Assembly: GCF_016734815.1 (NCBI RefSeq) | Contig: NZ_JAERQF010000003.1 | Location: 238,452 to 302,451 of the forward strand | Length of the DNA stretch: 64,000 nt | Direction: 5' to 3' | Source: Hymenobacter rubidus | GTDB lineage: Bacteria; Bacteroidota; Bacteroidia; Cytophagales; Hymenobacteraceae | Shown: piece by piece, positions 49,316 through 56,581 of the stretch | How positions within the stretch are numbered: position 1 is the first letter of the stretch | Layout of the letters: each line of letters begins with the position of its first letter | The notes under the pieces: generated by a model | Told to the model about the DNA's origin: nothing | The model's input: only the letters and a program-made list of their open reading frames with translations | Database searches by the model: none | Translations under genes and position numbers: made by a program

Positions 49316-49509
49316 CGCAAAAGCAGGTGGTGCAAGCGCCCGCTAGTGGCCCGGTGCCGTCGGTCCGGGTTGGTGGTCATGGCCGCTGCCGCTCAACCAC
49401 GGGGGCCGCTCTACGTAGGCCCTTCTGAAAAGCGTTGCGGCGAATTATAGGCTTCGCGCTTGTGTTAACCGGGCTGACTTAGGCCAACGGCCGTAATTTT
49501 GCCATTATC

Positions 49510-50115
49510 ATGAGGAAAGCTGCTTTCTTGTTTTGGGCCCTTGGAATAGGCGTTTGGTCGTCGTCACTTGGGGCCGACGCGGGCTGGGCAGCCAAAGCGC
49601 CCGAGGCAACGCGTCTTCCTTACTCAACCTTCATTACCACCACTGTGTCGTCCCCTTACCATCCTGCCACCCTGCGCCGCCACTACGAGCAGGCCGCCGC
49701 CGATAAAACGGCTGGCGAAAAGTTTTACAAGCTGCTGGTCGATTACAAAGACCGCGACGCCCTGGTGCTGGGCTACAAGGCTGCTTCGGAAGCCATTCGG
49801 GCCCGCGATGCTTCCATGTTCAACAAGCTCACCTACGTGCAGGATGCTGCCCGCACCTTTGAGCAAGCCGTGAGCCTGGACCCGCACAACCCCGAAATTC
49901 GCTTCCTGCGCTTCTCGGTCGAAAGCAACTTGCCGGCTTTCCTGGGCCTAAGCAAGCATGTGGACGAGGACAAAGAGCTGCTGCTCAACGCGGCGCTCAG
50001 CCACCCCCGGTCGGGCCTGGACGCCGAAGCCTTTCGCGCGGTGCGCAGTTTCCTGGTAGGCCGTGGCCACGTCAGCGATGCCGAGGCGGAGCGGCTGAAG
50101 AAAGTAGCCGAGTAG
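49510..50115 (+). CDS. Secreted TPR-like protein of unknown function
   Basis: 201 residues with signal peptide (residues 1-27). The mature part is helical: TLRRHYEQAAADKTAGEKFY, KLTYVQDAARTFEQAVSLDP and HNPEIRFLRFSVESNLPAFL fit TPR-style helix pairs. I do not know a named family. It sits between crtB and ispH with a 194-nt gap upstream carrying TAATTTTG (49494-49501) nine bases from the start, so it may have its own promoter or be leaderless. A carotenoid link is only by position. Confidence 0.7.
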   Translation: MRKAAFLFWALGIGVWSSSLGADAGWAAKAPEATRLPYSTFITTTVSSPYHPATLRRHYEQAAADKTAGEKFYKLLVDYKDRDALVLGYKAASEAIRARDASMFNKLTYVQDAARTFEQAVSLDPHNPEIRFLRFSVESNLPAFLGLSKHVDEDKELLLNAALSHPRSGLDAEAFRAVRSFLVGRGHVSDAEAERLKKVAE

Positions 50116-50214
50116 GCCCAAACCAAGCCCAGGGGTTCTGACGTAGCTTTTGAGCCTACCGAAAACACACCGGTATCGCAACCTTAACCGTACCTTCCCG
50201 GTTAGTCCTGACGT

Positions 50215-51066
50215 ATGCCATCTTTGCACCTCAGCGTCCGAATCGACCCCAACTCCGGCTTTTGTTTTGGCGTGATTTACGCCATTCAAATGGCTGAAGA
50301 CCTGCTCGATGAGCAAGGCTACCTCTATTGCTTGGGCGACATCGTGCACAACGACGAAGAAGTGCAGCGCCTCGAAGCCCGGGGCCTGCGCATCATTTGC
50401 CACGAGCGGCTAGCCGAGCTGCGCAACGAGGCGGTGCTCATCCGGGCCCACGGCGAGCCCCCGGCCACCTACCAGATGGCCATGGAAAACAACCTGACCC
50501 TGATTGATGCCAGCTGTCCGGTGGTGCTCAAGCTCCAGAACCGCATCAAAACCAGCTACGACAAAAAGGAAAAAATCTTTATCTACGGCAAGCACGGGCA
50601 CGCCGAAGTGCTGGGCCTGCTGGGCCAGGCCAGCGGCGAAGCCGTGGTGTTTGAGAACCTGACCGAACTGCTCAGCCACGAGCTGCCCGAAAATATTACC
50701 CTGTATAGCCAAACCACCAAGAGCACCAACAGCTTTTACAACATTAAGAACGAGCTGGAGGAACGGGGCTACCAGGTGAATGCCAACGACACCATCTGTC
50801 GGCAGGTGAGCAACCGCGATAAGGACTTGCGCCGATTTGCCGCCCAATACGACCAGATTATGTTCGTGTCGGGCACTAAAAGCTCCAACGGCAAGGTGCT
50901 TTTCCAGGTCTGCCTGGAAACTAATCCGAATACCCATTTTATTTCCAACGTAGCCGAAATCGATTCCGCCTGGTTCCAGCCGGGGCAATCGGTAGGCATT
51001 TGCGGAGCCACCAGCACCCCCATGTGGTTGATGGAGCAAGTCCGTGACCGGCTGCTGACTTTGTAA
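50215..51066 (+). CDS. ispH: 4-hydroxy-3-methylbut-2-enyl diphosphate reductase
   Basis: 283 residues. The last enzyme of the MEP pathway, an oxygen-sensitive 4Fe-4S protein making IPP and DMAPP. The three cluster cysteines are in SGFCFGV (Cys about 18), DASCPVV (about 104) and DTICRQVSNR (about 202). IRAHGEP and SGTKSSNG substrate-binding segments and the final GATSTPMWLMEQV are present. Its presence in the carotenoid island would tie precursor supply to pigment synthesis. A nested repeat element lies between it and crtW. Confidence 0.95.
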   Translation: MPSLHLSVRIDPNSGFCFGVIYAIQMAEDLLDEQGYLYCLGDIVHNDEEVQRLEARGLRIICHERLAELRNEAVLIRAHGEPPATYQMAMENNLTLIDASCPVVLKLQNRIKTSYDKKEKIFIYGKHGHAEVLGLLGQASGEAVVFENLTELLSHELPENITLYSQTTKSTNSFYNIKNELEERGYQVNANDTICRQVSNRDKDLRRFAAQYDQIMFVSGTKSSNGKVLFQVCLETNPNTHFISNVAEIDSAWFQPGQSVGICGATSTPMWLMEQVRDRLLTL

Positions 51067-51091
51067 ATAGGAGGTTTTAGTCAAAATAAAA

Positions 51092-51302
51092 AACGTCCTG
51101 CTGAGCTTGTCGAAGCATCTCTACCGCGCCGCCTGTCATCCTGAGCTTGCGAAGGACCTTTTCACGTTCGCTCAGCTTACATATTACTGCAACCCGTTCC
51201 GTTCAGCGGTGAGAAGGTCCTTCGCAAGCTCAGGATGACAGGCGATTTGCATACTGCCTCACGCGTAATGCTTCGGCAAGCGGACGCCAGATGAGTAGGA
51301 CG
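51092..51302. repeat. Family A palindrome (copy A7) with a family B element inside
   Basis: Family A left arm AACGTCCTGCTGAGCTTGTC, then GAAGCATCTCT (51092-51122); a decayed right arm (about 51262-51302) has GTAATGCTTCGGCAAG and AGTAGGACG. Between them is an intact family B element: 30-bp arms 51131-51160 and 51214-51243 (GCCTGTCATCCTGAGCTTGC onward) that are perfect reverse complements. It begins 25 nt after the ispH stop. Confidence 0.88.
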
Positions 51303-51336
51303 TTTATAGATATCACTTTCAATCAATTAGCTTGCT

Positions 51337-52065
51337 TTGACCCCAGCCCTTGCCACTTCAGCCAAAAAAGTTGCCCCAGCAGCCATCGGAGCCACCGGGG
51401 TAGCGGTGGCGCTGCTGATTCTGGTGCTGTGGGCCGGGCTGATGGGCTACCTGCTGGCTTGGTATCGCCCCGACTGGTATTCGCCGGCGCCTTATCTGCT
51501 GGCGCTGCTGCAAACGCACCTCTACACCGGCCTGTTCATCACGGCGCACGATGCCATGCACGGCGTGGTGAGCCCCAACAAGCGGCTCAATAATGCGCTG
51601 GGTACACTGGCCGCCGGCCTGTTTGCCTACAATTGGTTTCCGGGGCAGCTGCCCAAGCACCATGCGCATCACCGCCACGTTGGCACCACGGACGACCCTG
51701 ATTTTCACGATGGACGCCACCCTGGTTTTCTGCCTTGGTTCCTGCGCTTCGCCTGGAACTACGTGACTTGGTGGCAAGTAGCATTAATGGCCGCGACATA
51801 CAACGTGCTGAAGGCTTTTTTCCCCCAAGCCAATGTCATTGCCTTCTGGATGGTGCCGGCCGTGCTGGCCACGCTCCAGCTGTTCTTTTTTGGGACCTAC
51901 CTGCCGCACCGGGGCGAACACGCGCCCGACAACCCCCACAAGTCGCGCAGCCAGTTTCGCCATCACCTGTGGGCATTTGTGAGCTGCTACTTCTTCGGCT
52001 ACCACTACGAACACCACGACCAGCCCTACCTGCCCTGGTGGCGCCTGTGGCGGGCGAAGGTCTGA
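51337..52065 (+). CDS. crtW: Beta-carotene ketolase CrtW (fatty-acid desaturase fold)
   Basis: A 242-residue membrane di-iron oxygenase that adds 4-keto groups to beta-ionone rings, giving canthaxanthin or astaxanthin with CrtZ. Histidine clusters HDAMHG, HHAHHRHVG and YHYEHHDQP plus the CrtW-specific FGTYLPHRGEH. Membrane helices are at about 17-38, 47-68, 130-150 and 165-185. The frame begins with TTG (51337) right after an in-frame TAG; no ATG is usable, so like crtI it has a TTG start. Its stop codon is inside the left arm of a perfect 46-bp inverted repeat (52060-52105). Confidence 0.9.
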   Translation: MTPALATSAKKVAPAAIGATGVAVALLILVLWAGLMGYLLAWYRPDWYSPAPYLLALLQTHLYTGLFITAHDAMHGVVSPNKRLNNALGTLAAGLFAYNWFPGQLPKHHAHHRHVGTTDDPDFHDGRHPGFLPWFLRFAWNYVTWWQVALMAATYNVLKAFFPQANVIAFWMVPAVLATLQLFFFGTYLPHRGEHAPDNPHKSRSQFRHHLWAFVSCYFFGYHYEHHDQPYLPWWRLWRAKV

Positions 52066-52157
52066 ACCGCAGATTGTCGCCGATTTAACGGATAAGAACG
52101 GATTCAAACATGTTGTTATAAGTAGTCAAGTAAAAGTAACCGGATAGTGAAAAGGTG

Positions 52158-52245
52158 GTCATGCTGAGCTGGTCGAAGCATCTCTCCCGCGCAAGTAATT
52201 TGATTTACTGTTGCGGGAGAGATGCTTCGACCAGCTCAGCATGAC
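52158..52245. repeat. Family A palindrome (copy A8)
   Basis: Arms 52158-52190 (GTCATGCTGAGCTGGTCGAA onward to CTCCCGC) and 52213-52245 are perfect reverse complements over 33 bp, with the variable middle TGGT / ACCA changed on both sides. The spacer GCAAGTAATTTGATTTACTG is partly palindromic. Confidence 0.93.
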
Positions 52246-52283
52246 GTTCGAGCGAATACAGTTACTAATGCACGAGTACTTAA

Positions 52284-52330
52284 AAACCAAAAAAGGCCGT
52301 AGTCTCAGAGACTACGGCCTTTTTTGGTTT
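52284..52330. terminator. Bidirectional intrinsic terminator, crtW / HMA gene
   Basis: 23-bp perfect arms (52284-52306 and 52308-52330). The stem GGCCGTAGTCTC / GAGACTACGGCC is flanked by A6 on the left and T6 on the right, so it works in both directions for the convergent crtW and HMA genes. Confidence 0.93.
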
Positions 52331-52406
52331 CAACTATACAGCTAAAAGAAGGGATATCGAATCCGTTCTTATCCGTTAAATCGGCGACAATCTGCGGTTC
52401 AGACAA

Positions 52407-52778
52407 TTAGTGCACCGCGTTGGTTTTCTTGCAGCAGTCCGGCAGGCGGTTGTAGGCGCGGGCGTCGGCGGTTAGCTCGTCGGCGTCGTAGCCGGTTTTT
52501 TGCACGGCGGTGCGCAGGGCGGCGGGGGTTGTTTTGTCTGCTTTGTATTGCACAGTGAGGACTTTGGTCGGGACATCGAGCACGGCGCTTTGCACCCCTT
52601 TTTCGTAGGCAAGGCTTTTCTCAATGCGGGCCTTGCACATGTCGCACACGGCGGAGGTTTTGAACTGAGCCGTAGCGAGGCCGGCAGATTGGGCCGCCGC
52701 AACAGGGGCGGTTTGGGCCTTGGCGTTGGGCGAAAAACTGAGCAGCGCGAACAGCGGAAGCGAGAGGAGGAATTTCAT
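52407..52778 (-). CDS. Secreted heavy-metal-associated (HMA) domain protein
   Basis: 123 residues. Sec signal peptide (MKFLLSLPLFALLSFSPNAK, cut after AQT) and one ferredoxin-like HMA domain (about 38-105). The metal-binding motif is CDMC in AVCDMCKARIEKSLAYEKG (usual form GMTCxxC without the Gly-Met). An additional CC near the C-terminus (LPDCCKKTNAVH) could also coordinate metal. A periplasmic copper (or other soft-metal) chaperone is likely. It is the third gene of a minus-strand set: HYC_CC_PP, TonB receptor, HMA. Confidence 0.87.
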   Translation of the reverse strand: MKFLLSLPLFALLSFSPNAKAQTAPVAAAQSAGLATAQFKTSAVCDMCKARIEKSLAYEKGVQSAVLDVPTKVLTVQYKADKTTPAALRTAVQKTGYDADELTADARAYNRLPDCCKKTNAVH

Positions 52779-52851
52779 ATCAGCAGTGAAAAAAATCGGG
52801 TTAATGGCAGCGTAACAAAATTGCTGCCGGAAAAATTAAATGGCGCACCAA

Positions 52852-55248
52852 TTACTCGATGCGGTAGCGCAGGCCCGCGTAGGTGAGGCGGCCGTACACC
52901 GGCCCCCACACCATGGCCGCATCGAAAGCCGGCCCAAACGGGTTGGCGGCGCCCTCGATGGGGTTGGGCTGGCGGTAATTGGTCAGGTTTTCGACGCCCA
53001 CGTACACTTCCAGCCGCTTGAAAGCGCGGGTGAGCTGGGTGTTGAGCAGGGCGTAGCGGGGCGCGGTTTCGGGCGTGTATTCCTGCCCGGTGCCGTGCGC
53101 GTGCGTGCTGCTGACGTGCGCCACCGGCCGCTGCCCAAACCACTGCACCGTGAAATCGGCCCGCCACTTATCGAAAGCGCTGGCGTAACCCAGGTTCACA
53201 AAGGCCCGATGCGCCGGAGTCAGGGGCTTGGGTAATAAGATGTTGTCGTAGGTCGTGCGGACGTCGAGGTATTTGTAGGCACCCTTTACTTGCAGGCCCT
53301 TGAGCGGCTCCAGCTGCAACTCGGCTTGCAGGCTGCGGGCGTAGGAACGGCCATTGGCGGCTAGGTTATCAATCTCAACCACGCCGGGCGAGGTGTACAT
53401 ATCGGCCACCACCTGGTTCTGGAATTCGGTGTCATAATAGTCGAGCACGAAGGTGGCCGGCCGTTTCAGCACCGTGAAATATTGGGTAGCGCTGCCACCC
53501 AGGTTCCAGGCTTTTTCGGGCTGTAGGTTGCTGCCGACAACGAAGGCCCGGGCACTGGCCAGCAGGGCCGCATTGTCGGCAATGGGGTTGGCTACGCGGA
53601 AGCCCCGGCCCCCGGCCAGGCGTAGTACGGTGTTCTTGGCCACGTCGTACTTCACGTTGAGGCGGGGCGTCACCTGCCAGCCGTAGAGGTTGTGGCGGTC
53701 GGCCCGCAGGCCCACTACCACGGTCAGGTTGCGGCTGTTCTGGTAGGTGTATTCGGCGAAGGCGCCGGGCACCAGCTCGCGCCGGGCGCGCAGCTCGCGG
53801 CCGTCAACGTCGGCCGGCGAATTGAACAGATAGGCCAGGCCGTCGTGCAGCCGTTCCTGGTAGGCGTCGTAGAGAAAGCTCAGACCGGTGCGGTACACAT
53901 GCGCCGTGTTGCCCAGGGCGCTCTGAAATAGCAGCGTGGCCAGGCCGGTGCGCTGGGTCCCATTGTAGCTGCGCAAGGTGCGGTTGTCGACCAGATAGGG
54001 TGGCTGGCTGGGGGCGTGGTCGGTGTGGTAGCTCTGGTAGCCGTAAGAATACCGCGAGGTAAAGTCGTGGTCGGTGCCGCTCAGCAGCAGGCCCAGGCTC
54101 TGGAACGGGCGCGCCGGCCAGGTGTACGACGTTTTGGCGTAGCCAGTGTATCGGGTGGTGGCTTGGGTAGTACCATAGTTCTGCGTGAACGCCGCCTCGC
54201 CCGTGTCGCGGAAATCCAGCTGGCCACCCTGGCGGGTTTCGCGCAGCGCGCCCAGCCCGACTTCGCTCACAAGGCCGTGCCCCGAAATGTACTTCCACTT
54301 ATTGAACGCATTGAACTGCGTGGCCAGCGGCAGGTCCAGAAACCGGTCGTTGTTGCGGTCCACGCGGTTGCCCAGGTGGTCGGTATGCAGCAGCAGCACC
54401 GTGCTCCATTTCGGGTTGATGCGGGCCGAAGTATTGAGGTTGACATCAAATTTGCCCAGGTCGTTGCCGTAGATGTTGAACAGCAGCTGGTCGGTTTTTT
54501 CCGGCTCTTTCAGCTTCACGTTCACCTGCCCCGAAATGGCTTCGTAGCCATTCACCACCGAGCCCGTTCCCTTGATAATCTCAATGCTCTCAATCCACGG
54601 CCCTGCCAGGTAGCCCAGCCGGTAGGGGGCCGCCAGCCCACGCAGGGCCGGCTGGTTGTCCACAGTCAGCAGCGAGTAGCTGCCATCCAGCCCCAGCAGC
54701 TGAATCTGCTTGGCCCCCGAAACGGCATCCGAAGTAGTCACCTCCACCGAAGCATTGGTTTCGAAGCTCTCGGCCAGGTTGCAGCAGGCCGATTTGGTCA
54801 GGTCGCGGCTGGAAATCATCTGCGCGTTAGCCGGCGTGAGTGCGGAGTAAGCAGGCCCGCGTGCCGTTACGGTCACCTCGCCCAACTCCTGGCTGGGCCG
54901 CAGCGCAACCCGCAGATACGGCGCGCCGGTCGCGGGCACTGCCAGCGTATCGGGCCGGTAGCCCAGCGCCTGCACCACCAGCCGCGAAGCTGCCCGCGCC
55001 GGCCGCACCAGCACAAACCGGCCTTTGTCGTCGGCAGCTGCAGTTATTACCGGGGCATTGGCATCAGCGGCATCGAAGAGCCAGCGCAGCACCGCGCCGG
55101 GTAGGGGAGTGGCCTTGCCCGCTTCGGTCACTTCACCCCGCACCGGGGCAATGGTGGCCGACTGGGCCGCCACGCGGCCCGCTCCTATGCCAAGTCCCAA
55201 TAAGAACAGTAGAAAAAAGCGCGGGTATTTCCCGCCTAAAAGTCTCAT
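52852..55248 (-). CDS. TonB-dependent receptor, metal-associated type
   Basis: A 798-residue outer-membrane transporter. Signal peptide (to VAAQS), carboxypeptidase-like domain (about 33-115), plug (about 125-240: SACCNLAESFETNASVEV, GLDGSYSLLTVDNQPALRG, IEIIKGTGSVVNGYEAISGQ), and a beta-barrel ending GRLTYAGLRYRIE. The CCNLAESFETN motif in the plug is characteristic of a Bacteroidota receptor group found next to HMA proteins. There is a Cys-Cys that may bind metal. A His-rich loop (VSSTHAHGTGQ) lies late in the barrel. The likely substrate is a metal ion or metallophore, copper being the best guess; not proven. Confidence 0.9.
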   Translation of the reverse strand: MRLLGGKYPRFFLLFLLGLGIGAGRVAAQSATIAPVRGEVTEAGKATPLPGAVLRWLFDAADANAPVITAAADDKGRFVLVRPARAASRLVVQALGYRPDTLAVPATGAPYLRVALRPSQELGEVTVTARGPAYSALTPANAQMISSRDLTKSACCNLAESFETNASVEVTTSDAVSGAKQIQLLGLDGSYSLLTVDNQPALRGLAAPYRLGYLAGPWIESIEIIKGTGSVVNGYEAISGQVNVKLKEPEKTDQLLFNIYGNDLGKFDVNLNTSARINPKWSTVLLLHTDHLGNRVDRNNDRFLDLPLATQFNAFNKWKYISGHGLVSEVGLGALRETRQGGQLDFRDTGEAAFTQNYGTTQATTRYTGYAKTSYTWPARPFQSLGLLLSGTDHDFTSRYSYGYQSYHTDHAPSQPPYLVDNRTLRSYNGTQRTGLATLLFQSALGNTAHVYRTGLSFLYDAYQERLHDGLAYLFNSPADVDGRELRARRELVPGAFAEYTYQNSRNLTVVVGLRADRHNLYGWQVTPRLNVKYDVAKNTVLRLAGGRGFRVANPIADNAALLASARAFVVGSNLQPEKAWNLGGSATQYFTVLKRPATFVLDYYDTEFQNQVVADMYTSPGVVEIDNLAANGRSYARSLQAELQLEPLKGLQVKGAYKYLDVRTTYDNILLPKPLTPAHRAFVNLGYASAFDKWRADFTVQWFGQRPVAHVSSTHAHGTGQEYTPETAPRYALLNTQLTRAFKRLEVYVGVENLTNYRQPNPIEGAANPFGPAFDAAMVWGPVYGRLTYAGLRYRIE

Positions 55249-55350
55249 AATATCTGTAAGTTAGGTGATTCTGAAAAATCGCCGCACCATATCAATGCGT
55301 CGACCAGCTCCGAGGGGCAGACAAGGCCGCCTCGGCTGCATTCAGAATCT

Positions 55351-55791
55351 CTAGACTACCAGCGTACAGACAAAAGCCAGCAGCTCACGTCCGCCCAGTG
55401 GGGGAGGCGATGAGTCGGCCGAAAACCAGCGCGGGCCCCCGGCACTCGGCAGCGCTACCGCCGCCACATCAGGCCAGTTGATAGCCTCTGCTTCGACTGC
55501 CAGCAATGGAGTGGGCACCAGCACTTTCGTGGCCTGCTCGTGGGCCGGTACCGACAGCTTGTGCAGCTGCTTGGTAAAATCGCAGCAATTGTCCTTGGCG
55601 GTGGGATTGGTGGGGGCCAGCTCGCCCGCGCAGCCGCGCAGCTCCGCCCGGCCTGCTACCGAAACAGCCACCGTACTGCGCCCACTCATGCGGCAAGTCA
55701 GCCGCTGCACCGTGAGGCCCACTGAAGCGGTGAGCACCAGCACGGCCAGCATGAGGCTGACGAGGCGACGAAACAGGGAATGAGGACGCAT
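55351..55791 (-). CDS. HYC_CC_PP family protein
   Basis: A 146-residue secreted or single-anchor protein, start MRPHSLFRRLVSLMLAV with a hydrophobic N-terminal segment (about 8-28). It has the conserved features of the family: a Cys in QRLTCRMSG, ELRGCAGE, the CC pair in KDNCCDFTKQ and PPP near the end (SSPPPLGGRELL). The family name comes from these motifs (HYC is less clear here, as the first His-Tyr is replaced). Such genes typically precede TonB receptors with HMA proteins in Bacteroidota. Conserved Cys suggest metal or redox binding. It is the first gene of the set. Confidence 0.8.
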   Translation of the reverse strand: MRPHSLFRRLVSLMLAVLVLTASVGLTVQRLTCRMSGRSTVAVSVAGRAELRGCAGELAPTNPTAKDNCCDFTKQLHKLSVPAHEQATKVLVPTPLLAVEAEAINWPDVAAVALPSAGGPRWFSADSSPPPLGGRELLAFVCTLVV

Positions 55792-56110
55792 AGCACCCGC
55801 AAAGGTACGGCCAATCCGAAGCCGTTGTCCGTACGAAATCCGGTTCTGTAACGTGCAATATGCTGCCTGCTCAGCGCCGTGTTTTGCTGCGGGGGCAGTA
55901 ATAAAAAGAGCCTGCCACTTTGTCGGAAATAAGTAGTCGCTCCAGCCATGCTCTTGGTCCAAAGCGAATATCAACCATAAAAATCCGCATTCAGGCGCTT
56001 TAAAGGGCATTTCGGATTTGTGGTAGGAAATGGTAAATCGTGGTTGGTTTTCGCGATGCTTCCCGTACATTTGCCAATGTCGCCGTTCTCCCACCCGGTG
56101 GCTTGTGCCC
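55792..56110. other. 319-nt divergent promoter region before mraZ
   Basis: Separates the HYC_CC_PP gene from mraZ. It contains the dcw promoter (56044-56073) and a stretch near 55900-56030 with no frame that looks coding. No long inverted repeat seen. Confidence 0.6.
56044..56073 (+). promoter_or_regulatory. Bacteroidota housekeeping promoter of the dcw cluster
   Basis: TTG (56044-56046), a 19-nt spacer and TACATTTG (56066-56073) match the TTG-N19-TAnnTTTG -33/-7 consensus of the Bacteroidota primary sigma factor. The predicted start site is about 30 nt before the mraZ ATG. Confidence 0.7.
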
Positions 56111-56581
56111 ATGAACCTGCTGTCCGGCGAATACGAATGCAAGCTCGACCCCAAGGGGCGGCTGGTGTTGCCGGCCAAGGTGAAGGGCAACCTGCCCGAG
56201 CAATCGGGCAACCAATTGGTGCTGGTGCGCGGCTTCGAGCCCTGCCTGGTGCTCTACCCGCGGGCCGCGTGGCGCGTCATCCACGAAAAGGTGATGGCGC
56301 TCGACGAGTTCAACGAAGAGTACCGGCAGTTTCAGCGCAATTTCTTTCGGGGCATGACGGAGGTTGAGCTGGACAGCATCAGCCGGTTTATGCTGCCGCG
56401 TAGCATGTTGCGCTATGCCGGTATCGAAAAGGAAGCCATTATTGTGGGATTGGGCAACCGCTGCGAAATTTGGGACCCAACCCGCTACGACGAGTTTCTC
56501 ATCAAAGACCAGCAGAGCTTTAGCAAGCTGGCGCAGAAGTTTTTATCGGCGGAAGCTCCGCCCACGAGCGCAGCCGCATGA
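56111..56581 (+). CDS. mraZ: Transcriptional regulator/division protein MraZ
   Basis: A 156-residue protein made of two MraZ (AbrB-like swapped hairpin) domains: MNLLSGEYECKLDPKGRLVL (1-20) and the second around VELDSISRFMLPRSMLRYAG. Usually binds the dcw promoter with direct repeats and represses the cluster. The start at 56111 is the normal N-terminus; the upstream frame is unneeded. It overlaps rsmH by 4 bp (ATGA). Expected first gene of the dcw cluster. Confidence 0.95.
   Translation: MNLLSGEYECKLDPKGRLVLPAKVKGNLPEQSGNQLVLVRGFEPCLVLYPRAAWRVIHEKVMALDEFNEEYRQFQRNFFRGMTEVELDSISRFMLPRSMLRYAGIEKEAIIVGLGNRCEIWDPTRYDEFLIKDQQSFSKLAQKFLSAEAPPTSAAA

Larger units (their letters stand above)
52060..52404. 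repeat. Perfect 46-bp inverted repeat enclosing two other palindromes
   Basis: Left arm 52060-52105 (GTCTGAACCGCAGATTGTCG onward, ending GGATTC) and right arm 52359-52404 are exact reverse complements. The inside holds family A copy A8 and a bidirectional terminator. The left arm contains the crtW TGA; the right arm ends 2 nt from the stop of the convergent HMA gene. Such long perfect identity implies recent duplication/inversion or gene-conversion between arms. Confidence 0.93.

Noticed and set aside
49494..49501. TAATTTTG as promoter of the TPR-like gene
   Set aside because: It matches the -7 box but ends 8 nt before the ATG and has no -33 TTG at a usable distance; could be chance in an AT-richer spot.
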